The notes beneath the pieces are model-generated. The model had not been told where the DNA came from. It did no database searches and worked only from the letters and a program-made list of their open reading frames with translations. A DNA stretch of 64,000 nt from Apricaphanius iberus. Lineage: Eukaryota > Chordata > Actinopteri > Cyprinodontiformes > Aphaniidae. Below are positions 1 through 12,293 of the stretch, in pieces (the first letter of the stretch is position 1; each line of letters opens with the position of its first letter). Position numbers and translations under genes: made by a program. The DNA lies in contig JAPXFQ010000338.1 in the NCBI GenBank assembly GCA_028564705.1, forward strand, positions 1,860,001 through 1,924,000, in the 5' to 3' direction.

Positions 1-150
1 CAAAATCAATGGAGCAACAGGATGATGCGTTTCTTTAAAATTCTATGTGTATATGTCAGTACCTGCTGCCATATTTTGCTGATGTTTATATTATTATATT
101 CTGCTGTTTTTACTTCTAGAACTGAGTTTAATGGAGAAGGAGCTTTAGAC

Positions 151-1501
151 TGGGGCTGCAGTGATTCGTCAAATTACTCGATTCCAAAAATTGCTCGAGG
201 CAAAAACTCTGCCTCGAAGCCTCGTTAAACTCCTATGACGCGCACTATACGTGCAGGGATCTTGTTCCACATGGACCGTTGCTTTGGATGCATCTGTGCG
301 AAGCACAACAGTAGCGCGTGATACAGTTTGAATTTAGTTGGCGCGATGGCGGATAGTAAAGATGCCCATAAATGGCAGGAAATGTGTAAAGTTTGGGATC
401 GTTACATAAAAAAAAAAAAAAAAAAAAAGAAGAGAACAAAGTACAGTGTCAATACTGCAAAATAGACCTGGCGTACCACAGCACTACTAGTTCATTGAGC
501 CAGCATCAGAAAACATCCACATGCTGTTTCACCAAGTTTCGCTGAAACAACGCAACCTAAAGCCTGTATACATAGATGTTCACCAATTTTAATACTGTAT
601 TTGTAGTGATGTCATGATGCTGTTTGATTAGATATGATGTTTAGCTTGAATGTTTTTTAAGTAGTAAAGGTATTCAAATGCAAGAGAGCCTTGTCCACAT
701 GTAGCAGGGTATCTCACAACACGGAAGTATTTTTCTACGGTTTGGCCCGTCATCCACACGTAACCGCAGATTTTCGGCAACAAAAAATGAATCTTTTAAA
801 AAACTCTGGCCAAAGTGGAGAACTGCGTTTTCAGTATCTGCTTGTGGACAGATGAAAGCAAAATCAAGAGACTTAATGGTGCGCTGCGACCAAAGTAAGA
901 CACAAAGACTCCTGAATGTTCAGTGCTGCTGAGCAGGGGTGTATCCAGGAGGTTAATAAAGAGGGGCTAAAAGGGGCCCAGGGTGGGTTTAGGACTGTAG
1001 CACCAAAATAAAAGCAGAGATGTTCTTCTAGTGGGGACCCAATTTGAGCTGGTCACATTTTAGAGCTTCAACTGTTGAAAGGACATTTAGTCATTTTGTT
1101 TTGCTAAGGTTTATGTGACAATGTTGCCTCAAACTCTGCTTGCTTTTCAAACAATTTAAGTGATTGGCGAAGAAGAAAATCACAAAAACATTGAACATTT
1201 CACAAATGTTTTTTCGCAAAAATGTGGATAGACTATTTAGTTTATTAATTTACACAATTGCTGTAGACTGTTATTTTGTTAAATAAATAAATACTGTAAA
1301 TGGGCTTAGTTTTGGAGCCAAATGTTGGAGTTCTGTTTTTTTGAGAGATAAAAGGAAAATGCTAGATAATTTTACAGCCACAAATTTTTTCTTACGCATG
1401 ATTTGTTTGGTTATGTCAAAACGTAAAAAATTATCTGATTAATCGAATCAAGAAAGGGTTAGATTAATCGATTACAAAAAGAATTGATAGCTGCAGCCCT
1501 A
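151..1501 (+). mobile_element. hAT-family DNA transposon relic with 8-bp target duplication
   Basis: The left end begins TGGGGCTGCAG and the right end finishes CTGCAGCCCTA, an imperfect terminal inverted repeat of the kind I know from fish hAT elements. The 8-mer CTTTAGAC lies directly outside both ends (143-150 and 1502-1509), matching the 8-bp target duplication of hAT elements. Inside, at about 346-545 on the plus strand, is a relic of a BED-type zinc finger: an ATG-led start (MADSKDAHKWQ), a run of about 20 A that breaks the frame, then VQCQYCKIDLAYH followed by SLSQHQ. The rest of a transposase is not recognisable, so the copy is internally deleted and non-autonomous. The termini are seen directly; the family call is inference from termini, duplication length and finger. 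Confidence 0.8.
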
Positions 1502-1804
1502 CTTTAGACCCATACGATTTAAGATTATATACCTCCAATCTCATTACTATATGTTTTATAATTTCTTTTTGTTTTTCTTACTGTAAAATCTTCTCTCTCA
1601 CTTTCCACCCTGATTTTATACTTCTACCACAGAAAATAGGAAATGAACCCCAAGACAGTTTGTGCTCTGCTTGAAATTAGAACGGTGTTGCCCCAAAACC
1701 AGCATCTGTATCTTTGCATCCCTTCCACAAAGTTTTTTATATATATAGCACTATGGTGAATGTTATTTGCTCTACAGACATTGCAATTTTTTGTCTTATT
1801 GCAG

Positions 1805-3239
1805 GACCACCTCTAAGCTTGAGTCTTTCCAGAACCACATCTTGATGTACGCAGGGAAACGCTTTGCATTCTCATACGGTGTCTATGAAGCCAGGACATT
1901 CCACGTTGCATTGGACTACAAACACCATAATCATCGCCCAGTGCATGTGAACAGCAAAGGCCAAGTATCATCAGTCACACTTTATTGCTCTAATATATTG
2001 ATTATACATAAATATATTATTTCCACTTATTAGATTACATCAAATGCATTGTGCAAATGGAAATTTGTCTTGGGTTTTATTGCCAGGGTAGAACTTTAAA
2101 ATACTATACATATAATCAAACAAAACAACAATGACTGTATACAAAAATAAGCAGCAGCACCAATAGCAGGACAAGAGTTGTCACATTTGCACGACCCATC
2201 CAGAGATGATCAAAGCAAGCGGCTATGGTGATTAGTAGTGCCACATTTAATAATCATATTACACCTCAACCTGAATCACACCATGAACAAAATTCATCAA
2301 AACGTTCAAACACTACAAAAATGCTCCTCTAATTGCATCTGCGCTTGTTCAGAAGAGCTACAGATATAGGAATAAAGGAGTTTCTAAATCGATTACTTTT
2401 TTACTTCACAGCTTGGTAGATAAACACCAAGATATTTTACACATTCCACCTGTTCTATTGTACTGCCTTCAATGATGACTGGATCATATGACATCAGCCC
2501 TATGGGGTCAAAGATCATCTCTTTTAGTTTAAAAAATAAATACATTTCGATGATACTTTACACACCAACAGTGAAACAAACTGATTTCCTCAAAATACAT
2601 GGATGGATTTTTAAATGCTTCGAGAAAGCTCAAAATATTAGTGTCATTTGAAATTTTATTTTTTTTATTTGATTTTGTATTTCTACATTGATTTGTGTAC
2701 AAAGTGAAAAGGATAGAAGAACTTAAAATTCCTTGGGGCACTGCTGTGGTACTTTTTATGCTGTGGACAAAGCATGATTTACCCTTACTTGTTGTGACTG
2801 ATTTGTCAGAAATGAATAAAACCACTTTACCAGGAAATGACTAACTTTATAATATGTCTATATTAATATTTTTTAGACACAAACGAGTCCACAGCAAATA
2901 GTTGCAGCATTACAGTTTTCACACTGTAAAAGAGACCAAAGAGTACGCCTACATCCCAGAGCTGCAGACAAGAATAAGGGAGAAGTGCCTCAGCTCTGCC
3001 GGGGGACTCCCAAAAAGGCTAAGAATTCAGCCAGATGACCCCAGGGCCCTGGGTCCTCTCTCTGGGATCGTCACTCCTTCAGCTGAATTGATGCAGACAC
3101 AGCAACACAGAGGAAAGGTAATGATGATAACTAAATGTCTGAAGAAAATTACATAATTCTAATTTCTTTTTTTTCTTCCCAGGACTTGATGTGCGATTCC
3201 CTAGCAAAGGCTGCTAACATTAAAAGCTGGACACAGTAG
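1805..3239 (+). pseudogene. 3' exons of an unnamed fish gene family, disrupted
   Basis: Three exon-like blocks keep splice signals. Block one (1805-1964) follows a ttgcag acceptor and encodes a stretch containing LESFQNHILMYAGKRFAF and HVALDYKHHNHRP. Block two (about 2877-3117) contains KETKEYAYIPELQ and PDDPRALGPLSGIVTPSAEL and ends at AAG|gtaatg. Block three (3183-3239) follows tttcttcccag and ends in TAG after NIKSWTQ. I recall similar segments in multicopy uncharacterised fish proteins but cannot name a function. Block two has an in-frame TAG at 2899-2901, just upstream of its conserved part, and its frame does not join block one in phase, so it is probably a pseudogene. A LINE relic occupies the intron between blocks one and two. 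No 5' exons were found. Confidence 0.55.
2040..2800 (-). mobile_element. LINE reverse-transcriptase relic (3' part)
   Basis: The minus strand shows dispersed pieces of a non-LTR reverse transcriptase. At about 2610-2790 there is a TTAVPQGILSSSILFTLYT-like stretch corresponding to the TGxPQGxxLSPxLFxLYTND block, then SNDTNIL where an active copy would have the (Y/F)ADDT catalytic box. At about 2400-2520 comes TKEMIFDP followed by VECVKYLGVYL, the usual segment after the catalytic box, and at about 2330-2390 an NSFIP-like C-terminal piece. The catalytic aspartates are degraded and there are stops and frame changes. The relic lies inside the intron of the broken gene at 1805-3239. Confidence 0.65.
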
Positions 3240-4029
3240 CTGACAGAGGCTACTGTCCGTGTTTGTCATCAGCCACAACGGGCTTCCCTTTAAGAAGCTC
3301 AAATAACACTAATGTACTGCCATACGCAGCTTCTACTCCGAGAATTTTACATTACACATGTTTCTTTTTTTGTTTAATAAAACTCCAGAATTACGTTGTC
3401 AGCTCACTGTTCATGCTGATTTTAAAACATTTCTGCAGCTGCTGAGCTCGATTGGCACAACTGGGCATGTGCATCAGGGGCAGAAAGGGAGCAGATCAAG
3501 GGAAAGCGACCATTTTAAGAGAAAAACAAAGCTTAAGAAAATAAAACATAACTTCGATTAATGAATTTTTTTGTCGACGTTGTGACGACTCGAGAAAAAA
3601 CTAGAGTAGTTTTAGGTGAACCCTAGACTAAATGACCCTAAATAAAAAAAAACTCCATGCGGAATTGGCAACTTTCCTCCTGGATCGATAAGCTAACTCA
3701 CTTGCTAACGTTAACGGTCAGTTAAACTCTTCTACGACGCATTCCTCACTTGACATGGTTCAGACTGGTCAATGGGCATATCGGCAACGAACCAGGCAAC
3801 CCAATGACTGGAATTATTTTTCTATTGTTTCAACTGCAACCTAGACACACTAGATGTCTATCGTGTTCATGTTCCATATCTAACCTTTAACGTGTTAGAA
3901 CAGACCTAAATTTAACTAATATGTGCAAATATTTGAACATTTATACTCAGAAAAGTTCTGCATTCAATCTGACTGAGCTTGAAATATTTGGCAACAAAAG
4001 AACAGCAAAGAATTAAAAAATCTCTAGAC

Positions 4030-4212
4030 GTCTAAAGCTGGTAGACAATAAGATTTGCAGCCAACGCTGTTGTGAAAGGTGGTTCGACAATTTATAGACT
4101 CAAGGACGCTGATTACAAAGGAACACCCAACACTTCAGATTTCTATTGGAGACAAAAACTTTTTGAATAGGTTGGAGGGGTGTGAATACTTTCACAATGC
4201 ACTGTAGATATA
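4030..4212 (+). mobile_element. Tc1-like element 3' end relic
   Basis: The stretch around 4056-4100 (gcagccaacgctgttgtgaa onward) and the terminal phrase around 4175-4207 (gtgtgaatactttcacaatg, then cactgtag) match the end of a very common fish Tc1-like family whose other copies in this window end the same way. Only the non-coding end survives. The assignment rests on recalled family consensus and on similarity to the copies at 29.0, 37.0, 47.9, 57.1 and 60.6 kb. Confidence 0.5.
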
Positions 4213-5543
4213 GTAACATCTAACCATATCAAAGCATCAGTTTGAGTTGAAGCAAAACCAGTTTCATTTACAAGCTAAAAAAAATTATTTGAGTACAAGT
4301 GCATTGTTTGCAGGCATAATTACAGTCCACACATGGTCCTAATAGTTCCCAGGGTGAAAACATTTTTTGAATTACTCAGGGTTTTAAGAAGTTCTTACAA
4401 ATGAGCAAGCCAAATTCAAACAGCAACAGGTTTCACTTCTCTCTGCTCTGGATACAGCATGACCTAGTTGCAACAAACAGAAAAGTAGATCACTTCCAAA
4501 GCCATAGAAATACAAAGTCAAGCAACCAACCAGAAAAAAAACATACAAACATGTTGTCATCTTGTTTATTGCTGTTAAAGCAACAGGTTTAATTTTTGGA
4601 AATATTTTTAAATTCAGAAAATATAGCTAAACTATCCAGGTTTCATGAACAAATAAATAAAAGGCTGCTTTGTTACATCTGAATGAATCTGATTAGTTTT
4701 CACCAGAATGCAAACAGGCAACGTTTTTACTTGCAACCCAGTCGCCAAACTAACACAAAGGCTGCAGCAGCAGCAACCACAGACAGCAACAGCTGCTCTG
4801 GAAAAAGCCTGGCCAGAAGCACGAATGACTGACTCTGTTCAACCAGCTACTGTTGAAACGTGCAGCACGATCCTCAACAAACTAGTGAAAATAACATGTG
4901 ACCCCGCTGCTAACAGGGAGAGTAGTCAGTTATCAAATGGGGACAAAATTAACATTTACAGGAACCCTGTCTTGTTACTATAAGGTTGGCAGTCAGCTTG
5001 TATGTGATAAATTATCACAAGCTACAAACAGAACTCCACACAACCTAAAACAGCACATTTTCTTTATCTATAAACAACACCTGACCGCTGAACTTGACAT
5101 TTAATCCAAACTTAGAAGCACAAGAACCACAAGGTTTGGTGGACAGGGAGTTATGTGAAACTTACAAGACTGCACTAAAAATGTGTTGGAAACCAGAAAC
5201 TTACAAGGCAGACCTTTTTTAGGCAAGCAGAAATGATCACTTAGCTTGTTTAGTTTACCAGATTTTAGTTGAGAAAATATACCAGCTTCCGGTTGGATGT
5301 TAAACATTTCAACAGGAGGTCTTAAAGCTGTGAAGCAAAGCTTTTAGTGGTCTTACTGCCTCACCTGGCTCAGAATCAGAGTTCCCAGTTGGAGACTGGC
5401 AGAAACTTGAGGGCATGAATACATTGTTCTTGGGAACTGCAAGAAGCCAGACAGGACACTGCAGTCAGCATACAAATCTACCACAAGCAAAAATAAAGCA
5501 AAAAGAGGAGAAAATAGTCTGCTTAGTCACCACAAGTCCTTAC

Positions 5544-8500
5544 CAGAATGAGGAGGTGGGAATGATGAGGTCCGTTCCCTTTTCACAGGGGGGCAATAGC
5601 TTCCCTCATCTTTATCTGAATCTGAAAGTAGTAGTAAAATATATGTACCGTTAGTTTAGGAAACTGAGGACCCCCCAAATAGACAACTTATGGTATTTTG
5701 TTTACCCTCGCCATCTTCTGCACTTGAGCCTTCTGCAGACCGCTGCAAGAGATTACAATAAAACATTTAGTTAATATCCATTCAGAAAAACAAAAAAACA
5801 CGTACCTAAAAATAACCTAGAACCAAAAAAAAAAAACACCATAATTTCTTGTTTACTGTAGGTATCAAATTAAACCATGTGGGTTTTTACTCTCTACAGA
5901 GAAGAAGCTGTTAACCATGCTTTAACATAGCGGTACTTTGTCATACAGTTCCTACAGTTTATTTTCATTTTAATGAGATTCCAGAGAAAATGCTGAAGTT
6001 ACAACAGTTTACTCCGGCTTTATGGAGCACAGGAGCGCCCACCCTGCTGCGCAAATGACTGCATACTGCCTGAGCATTAGGGGTGCACAATAGGGGGGGA
6101 AAAAATATATGGTAATATGATTAATTAAATACGCAATAAAATAATTTAAAATAAATCCATGTTTTCCTCTGTCTGTTGTATCTCTAGAGATACCCCAATC
6201 CAGGATTTTAAATATCCGGCCATACAAACAGTTTCAAAGCCATAAAGTTTTTATTAGAACATCAATTGTTTTTGTACTGCTGTTACGAGCAAATATGAAC
6301 AAACTACCTAGACACTGACAGCAATACTGCATTTTGTGCCTTACAATGATCTTTTATGTCAAAATCCGAGAACACAATAAAAGTTAACCATCTTAGTTAA
6401 ACCAACTTCAAAAAGTTTCAGAGCCATTCATTTTATTCTCCCTACCTAATGTCAGAGTCTTCCATCAGTCTACTGAAATTCCCAACGGCTTTGCTCCATA
6501 GAGGTTAAAAGAAGAAAACATCCTGTCTTCTAGTTACATACTTGGACACTGTTGCTCCTCCATATAGAGTTTAGGAATTATCTCCTCAAGTCAACTTTAT
6601 TTACAAAGCATAATGCATAAAACAATTCTAAGCTCATGGTGCATCAGTTACCACTGTTGGAAACAACCTCCACTGATCTACATGTTTGCAAAAAACCAAT
6701 AACCAGCATCTATCTCATGTTTTCTCATTATAATGGCAAATTATCTCTAAAGAAGTGGAAGCTAAGCAGACTGTCCAATAACAAACTGCCTGTATGATTC
6801 ATCTTTATTCATTCTGCCAAACCTACAGATACATTTTAAAACACCTGTATATAATATGTACATTTTGTAATCAAAATGTTCAACATGTTTTTTGGCTGAA
6901 AGTCTAAAAATTGTGGGAAAAACGAGTTAACCTATGCAGTAACACAGGATCGTTCCACCTGGATTAAATCGATCCCTGTTTCTCATCAATCATTTTCATT
7001 CCTCTAACGCTCTCTGTGACCTTTAGGGCAATGTTATGTGTGTCAGGTATTAAACACCACGAAGCTCCGTAAAGCATGATGAATATTTCTTCGGCCCTCA
7101 AAGCGTAAAAGTGTGACACCTGTAGTATATTCGTCAACAATTATTGCATTTTAAAGAAAGCCTAGTGTTTTTAATTTAGCACACATTCATTTTGACTTTA
7201 CTTGCAATATATTGTCCACACTTGGTGGTTATTCTAGGTAATTTCAGTGGATTTTATCTATAAAAGAGCAGAATAGCAAAAGTGGTATGACATTCTGTAT
7301 TATAAACACTATCAAACTAAATATAGCATAAGTTTCCACAATATTTCTGCTTTAGTAATGTACATTAAAACAAACACGTATCATAGCAATTGAAGTACTA
7401 TGATGGCCCATATTTTTAATTATTTCAGCAGCAGTTGGAGTAACAGTTAACTTTCTTTTCTAAGTAAATAAAAAATAAATAATTTTAAAGATTTCTATTT
7501 ACATTTTTTGTGAAAGTGTAAATCTGTGGCATTTTTTTTACTCACATTAAGAGACACTCAACCCAAACCCATTCTACATTTACAGTTCAAAAAAAATAAA
7601 TGCTTTAGAAAGAGCAGAAACTTACCTTCTGTGCTTTATCTTTTTGGAAAACAAACACAGGAGGTGCAATGGCAGGCTTGTCTGTTAAGAAAAGATGTGG
7701 GCTAGTCATCCGAGCATCAGCTCGTGTTGTTGTTCAGTCAACTTTTCATTATTTTTGTGAGAAAACGTTCAAGAAAATCAAAGAAAAGCTACAGAATGAA
7801 AGCTGATAGAGATCACAATACATGCATTAGAAGTCAGCATAAGATGGCAAGGTTCCTAACAAGTAAAATTACAGTCATTAAGAACATAGGAAGTCACAAT
7901 TTAGCATCTTGAACGCTTACATTATGCATGACATTTACCCTATTGTAAATATTTAAGACGATAAACTGATGACTGCAATCTGTATAACATCTCGAGTTAG
8001 AAAGATTTCTGAGGGAACAAGAGTTCTGAATTTAAAGCCAAATAAATCCGTTCCCATACAAACTGTGCTTAATCATACAACAGTATAATAATAAATTATG
8101 TAATTCAAAGCTAACAACTAGAGCAAAATCAACAACATTCGTCAACCACGAACACAGTATATCGTTATTTAAATATATAAATCTTCCTTCAAAAACACCA
8201 ACATCATGTAAAAAAAATTTTTTCTCGTTGAAAATTAACTTCACCTATAAGCTATTGCCGTATACCGAGGAGGAGGAGCGCTCACAAGGCTGGGCGATGA
8301 TCTGGAGTCACCTCAAGCCACTTAAAGCATCTTCACGGTGTAACCTCAGAGATGTGTAATCCTATAACGGTATCAGACAAAGGTTTTCCTGTGTCTGAGC
8401 GGGGCCTGTTCCCGGGCAGGTGTAGCGTTATTAACGCCGCCTGCTCTACAAAAAACTGCACATGCATGCTATAACAGATAAGCATCTGGTAAATATGCTA

Positions 8501-9416
8501 AGAAGCCATTTAATCACTGCACAAATTGATCATGCTGGTTCTGATTGATGCAACAACGCAGTACATGCAAAGTGGCCTATATTTATCATCCATCTTTGTG
8601 TTCATTTAATGAAAAAAACTACCAATATGACAAATACATGGATTCTTGCATGCGATGCCGGCGTTTGTGTCAATCTGCCTGAAGCGGTCCCGGCTTATGT
8701 TAACCAGCTAGCACTTTTACTATGACCCTTTCCAGCAAATAGTCACCGCTACCGGTTTCTCAATAAAGCAGAGCTATAGTTAGCTTGCTAATTCGCTTTA
8801 GCCCGCATGAGTCATCTCTCCTAACAACCAATGCTACCAAAATTTGCACCCTGTTATATTGAGTTTGCTACTAAAACAAATGGGATCTGTTAAAAGCATA
8901 AATGGCCAATTTATACAAAAGCGAGCCGTTTTAAGCCTTGTCTTAATAGCCGTTTTCACCCTTACGCGCCTAAACAAGAGATAGCTGCTTAACGACAGTC
9001 AAAAACAGGAATGCAGCATTCAATGTGCTTAAAAGGACAGTGTTGAGCCATATTTACTTTATTACAACAGAACATTTAATTCGACTAACTGAAAAGTGAT
9101 CAGAAAATTGTAAAACACCGGCTAAACATACCCAGGGCGCTATAGCTTGTAAAGGTAAACCGACATATTCCAAGTATTAGCCAGATCCCAACCGTTAGCA
9201 TTGTTAGCTTGTTTGCTAACGTTGTGGGTTTTATTAACGCCGCGACGCCACACGGTTCCCGAAGACACAAACAAACATGGGACAGAGGTATTTAACTGCA
9301 GCTGCTGCGTGTGCAGACACGATTGTACGGATCATATAGATCAGCAGCTAAAGCTTAATGGGCTTTTTTTTGTCTCACACTGCTACTTACTCACCTTCGT
9401 TTGCCAAGTCCGCCAT
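5544..9416 (-). CDS. ranbp3: Ran-binding protein 3, exons 1-4 (5' part of gene)
   Basis: Four minus-strand exons join in phase: 9416-9395 (ATG GCG GAC...; MADLANE), 7681-7626 (KPAIAPPVFVFQKDKAQK), 5742-5706 (RSAEGSSAEDGE) and 5621-5544 (DSDKDEGSYCPPVKRERTSS and on). Each is bounded by ag acceptors and gt donors, giving 64 residues. They match the N-terminus of vertebrate RanBP3, a nuclear Ran-binding cofactor of CRM1/XPO1 export that is also implicated in exporting Smad2/3 and beta-catenin. PPVKRERTS is the known RanBP3 nuclear localisation signal, with a basophilic kinase site just after it. The Ran-binding domain and FG-type segments are absent; no further exon could be recognised from 5540 to 1, so they should lie left of the window. 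The proline-rich segment found in mammals between KAQK and RSAEG was not seen; the visible exons join in phase without it. Confidence 0.88.
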
Positions 9417-9560
9417 TTTACTTCGACGCTCTCACACCCACAACCCACCGCGCAGATAACACAAGCCGAGGCAGAGGTGCTTTCAGCCAGGCCCGGGGGC
9501 CCGACGAGTCAGTGTTCTGCTCTTCCTGTCCCAGACTTATGGTTATTATGCTGGGACGCT
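9395..9560 (-). promoter_or_regulatory. ranbp3 first exon and likely promoter
   Basis: The start codon at 9416-9414 lies beside a GC- and CpG-richer block (about 9420-9560, with cgcgcagat, ggcccgggggcccgacgag), in contrast to the AT-rich flanks. No TATA box is seen near the start. This fits a CpG-type housekeeping promoter. The transcription start cannot be fixed from sequence alone. Confidence 0.4.
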
Positions 9561-9894
9561 AACACAAATGTGAATTATAAAAAGATAACATGACAGTGGC
9601 AATGTAATACTTTCCCCCCACAAAATAACTCCAAAGAGTAGTGAAATGCATACATCGAGACATAAGCTTTTGGACAGAATGGTCACATGAGACAAAATGC
9701 CTCTCAAAGTAGTCAAATCTCACTTTCAGAGTAATATTCAATATTCTTTTATATTTTTTTTCTTGTTTGTGTGTTTTTCCCCTATTTAAAATGAAAAACA
9801 CAATTCATAACCAAGATGTACAGACAGAGCTACTAAAGAGGACAAGGGCCACTGGAAAAACAAACAAAAAAATTCTGACCTTAATCACCAAATT

Positions 9895-10350
9895 CTGCCA
9901 ATTATTCCTGTGCTTTAAAAACAGTGGAATGGCCCATATTTTAGCAACAATAGGAGTAACTTTTTCTTTTCTGTTTGATAAAGAAATTAGGATACAACAT
10001 GATACACATATAAACTTTTTAATTTGGGAATGTATAAACCTGTGGGGTTTTTTAACTTGCACTTAGAGAATGTCATACCAATTCATGCCTACTTTTACTG
10101 TTCAATTAAAGTTAAAAGTTTGTTAAAAAATAAGAAACGTATCTTCTGTGTTATAAAACAAAGAAGGAGCAATGGCAGGTGCGTCTGTTAAGAAAAGATA
10201 TAGGCGGGTCATCCAAGCATCAGCATTAAGTTAAATGTAGGCTATTGTTTAGTTAGCTTTTAATGATTTGTAGTTAAAAACATGACAGTTACAAAATAAG
10301 CTATAGAATAAAATCTGATAGAGATCACAAGCAAGTATGCTTAACAAATC
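9895..10350 (-). pseudogene. Decayed duplicate of ranbp3 exon 2 and its intron flanks
   Basis: About 450 bases here align collinearly with about 7390-7830. Shared pieces include the exon 2 acceptor side (ttaagaaaagat, then gtcatcc and aagcatcagc), gatagagatcacaa at 10317 against 7803, and the upstream tggcccatatttt block. Read on the minus strand, the exon copy at about 10145-10194 keeps the first half (APAIAPS) but has lost about a dozen bases in the second half, which shifts the frame. The donor gtaag has become atacg. It sits upstream of exon 1, as expected from an old, partly deleted tandem duplication with a period near 2.5 kb. Confidence 0.75.
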
Positions 10351-10814
10351 AAAATAACAAAATGACAAAAATCCAGACTTTAAAATCAGAATTTTGAGTA
10401 GAAAGTAAAAAATTCTGACTTAAATCTAAAATCTAATTTTTAAAATAAAATGTATGACTTTTTCCGAAATAAAAGTCAGAATTCTGAGAAAGAAATAATT
10501 AATCTATGACTATAAAGATCCCCAGTCTGTTTATCTTTTCAGAGGTGAATGATCAGTAATGTTCTATTATACCTCCGTATTGTCCATTTTTTTGGTGTGA
10601 GTTAGATTAGATTCAAATTTCCTTGAAACAGAGGTACAACGAGATTAAGTTTACAGTACAATGTGTCCACGTTCTACTGAAGGACACAAGGTCAGAAACG
10701 TAGATTGTATTCGTAATAATTATCATTAATCATATTAATTAGAAAAATAGCAAAATATTAATATTCACCATACAATGGAAATCATCCGTCTTTCAATCCA
10801 GTTGATCCTTTTTC

Positions 10815-10950
10815 CATTACAGGGCAAAAGGCACATACACACACCCAAAAGGGACCGAATAAGTCAATATTTTTTGCACCTTGGGAGGAAGCCAGAGTAC
10901 CCTGAAATAACCCATATATACACAGGAAGAAAAGACACACTCTACGCAGA
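10815..10950 (+). repeat. Interspersed fish repeat fragment (GGGAGGAAGCC type)
   Basis: The phrase cttgggaggaagccagagta and the following ccctgaaataaccca, tacacaggaagaaaagac and ctctacgcagataggttcaa are a diverged piece of a repeat found throughout fish genomes. A longer copy is at 23283-23575 and an inverted piece at 38630-38890. It is interrupted by the fold-back element at 10961-11165, whose far side resumes with ttcaac. Confidence 0.6.
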
Positions 10951-10960
10951 TAGGTTCAAC

Positions 10961-11165
10961 TACGGAGCCCCCCTGGTCCCACGTTGTTAAAAAAAATTAA
11001 ATTGTACTATCTTGTTAAAAAAAATTAAATTGTACTATCTTGTGGCCTCAAGATAGTATCTCGTGGCCTCAAGATAGTATCTCGTGGCCTCAAGATACTA
11101 ACTTGTGGCCACAAGATAGTACAATTTAATTTTTTTTAACAACGTGGGACCAGGGGGGCTCCGTA
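10961..11165. mobile_element. Fold-back MITE with perfect long inverted repeats
   Basis: The first about 54 bases (TACGGAGCCCCCCTGGTCCC, then ACGTTGTT, an A-rich run and TTAAATTGTACTATCTTG) reappear exactly as the reverse complement at the right end (up to GCTCCGTA at 11165). The hexamer TTCAAC lies just outside both ends (10955-10960 and 11166-11171), so either TA or a longer sequence ending there was the target duplication. The core contains three tandem copies of a roughly 21-bp unit (gtggcctcaagatagtatct), and part of the left arm is itself repeated. There is no coding capacity. It inserted into an older interspersed repeat. Confidence 0.85.
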
Positions 11166-11171
11166 TTCAAC

Positions 11172-12212
11172 ACTGGATCAATCAAACAAATAGTGTATAG
11201 TGGATAAAAACATTGCATTTTTTTCTTTTACATTTTTTATCTCTACATATTTTTTGTTATTTATTAAGTCCCCAGAGGAACTTTTAAAGAGGAACTTTTA
11301 AAGAGGAACATGTAGCCACGTAGTACGTCTCTGTTGATGTGCTTTATTTACTTCAAAATAACAAAATTTATTTGCTTTCCCAGCATTTCCTCCTTTTCAG
11401 TCGTATTATGTAGACTAGTTAGCAGTGACAATTTCAGTGCATTCTCTGAATTTCGTTATGTAAGTAATAAATCATTTCATAATTTTAGCCCACAGAGCTA
11501 TTGCAAAACAGAAATAATAAATTTTTCTGCTTGCGTTTTGTGGTGTTGCAATTCAAATTTCCAGCCACTAGAGGGCAAACTGCCATCACATTTCGCAGAA
11601 GAGTAAGCAGACCAGGCTAACTAAAGTGACGCAACAAAGCAAACGATTTAACTATACTTTTGATCTAACGCAACATGTAAGCATTAGAAAATGTTTTCCA
11701 TGATCTTTGGAGAAGGGAGTTAAAACGGTAATAAAAGAGCTCTTGATTGTAAAATGAATTCCTCAATGGTTATCTGAACCCTTGAAATTTTTCCAATAAC
11801 GAACCTGGCTTTCCACCTAAAACAATCCAAGGAAAAGCTTCAACTAAATATTCAGTAAATGTTCATTTAAAAAGCTGATAACATGCTTGAACAATCAAGT
11901 CAATTAGTTAGATTAGTGAAAGAAAAAAAACAAACACACCTGTGTTGTGCTGGCTTACTTTGGGTATGGTTAAGAAATGTGGACTGCAGCATGTTTCATG
12001 AGAGTTTGTGCTGAACAATGTGCCTGTCAAGCAACACTTTGAGGCTCCAGAGTTGCCTTCAGGTTAAACTCAAACAGGCCACTGCATGCATCGATGCTGT
12101 CTGTTACGGATGGGCTTCATTTGTCCAAAAGAAAGCTTGGCTTGAGCTTTGGTACTAAAACAGTTTCAGTTCTCCTCTTAGTGTATCTAAAATGTCCTGA
12201 TCTATATCTATA

Positions 12213-12293
<81 letters not shown>

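Noticed and set aside
9201..9593. 130-codon plus-strand open frame
   Set aside because: It is antisense to ranbp3 exon 1 and its promoter. There is no family similarity, and the length is explained by local GC content.
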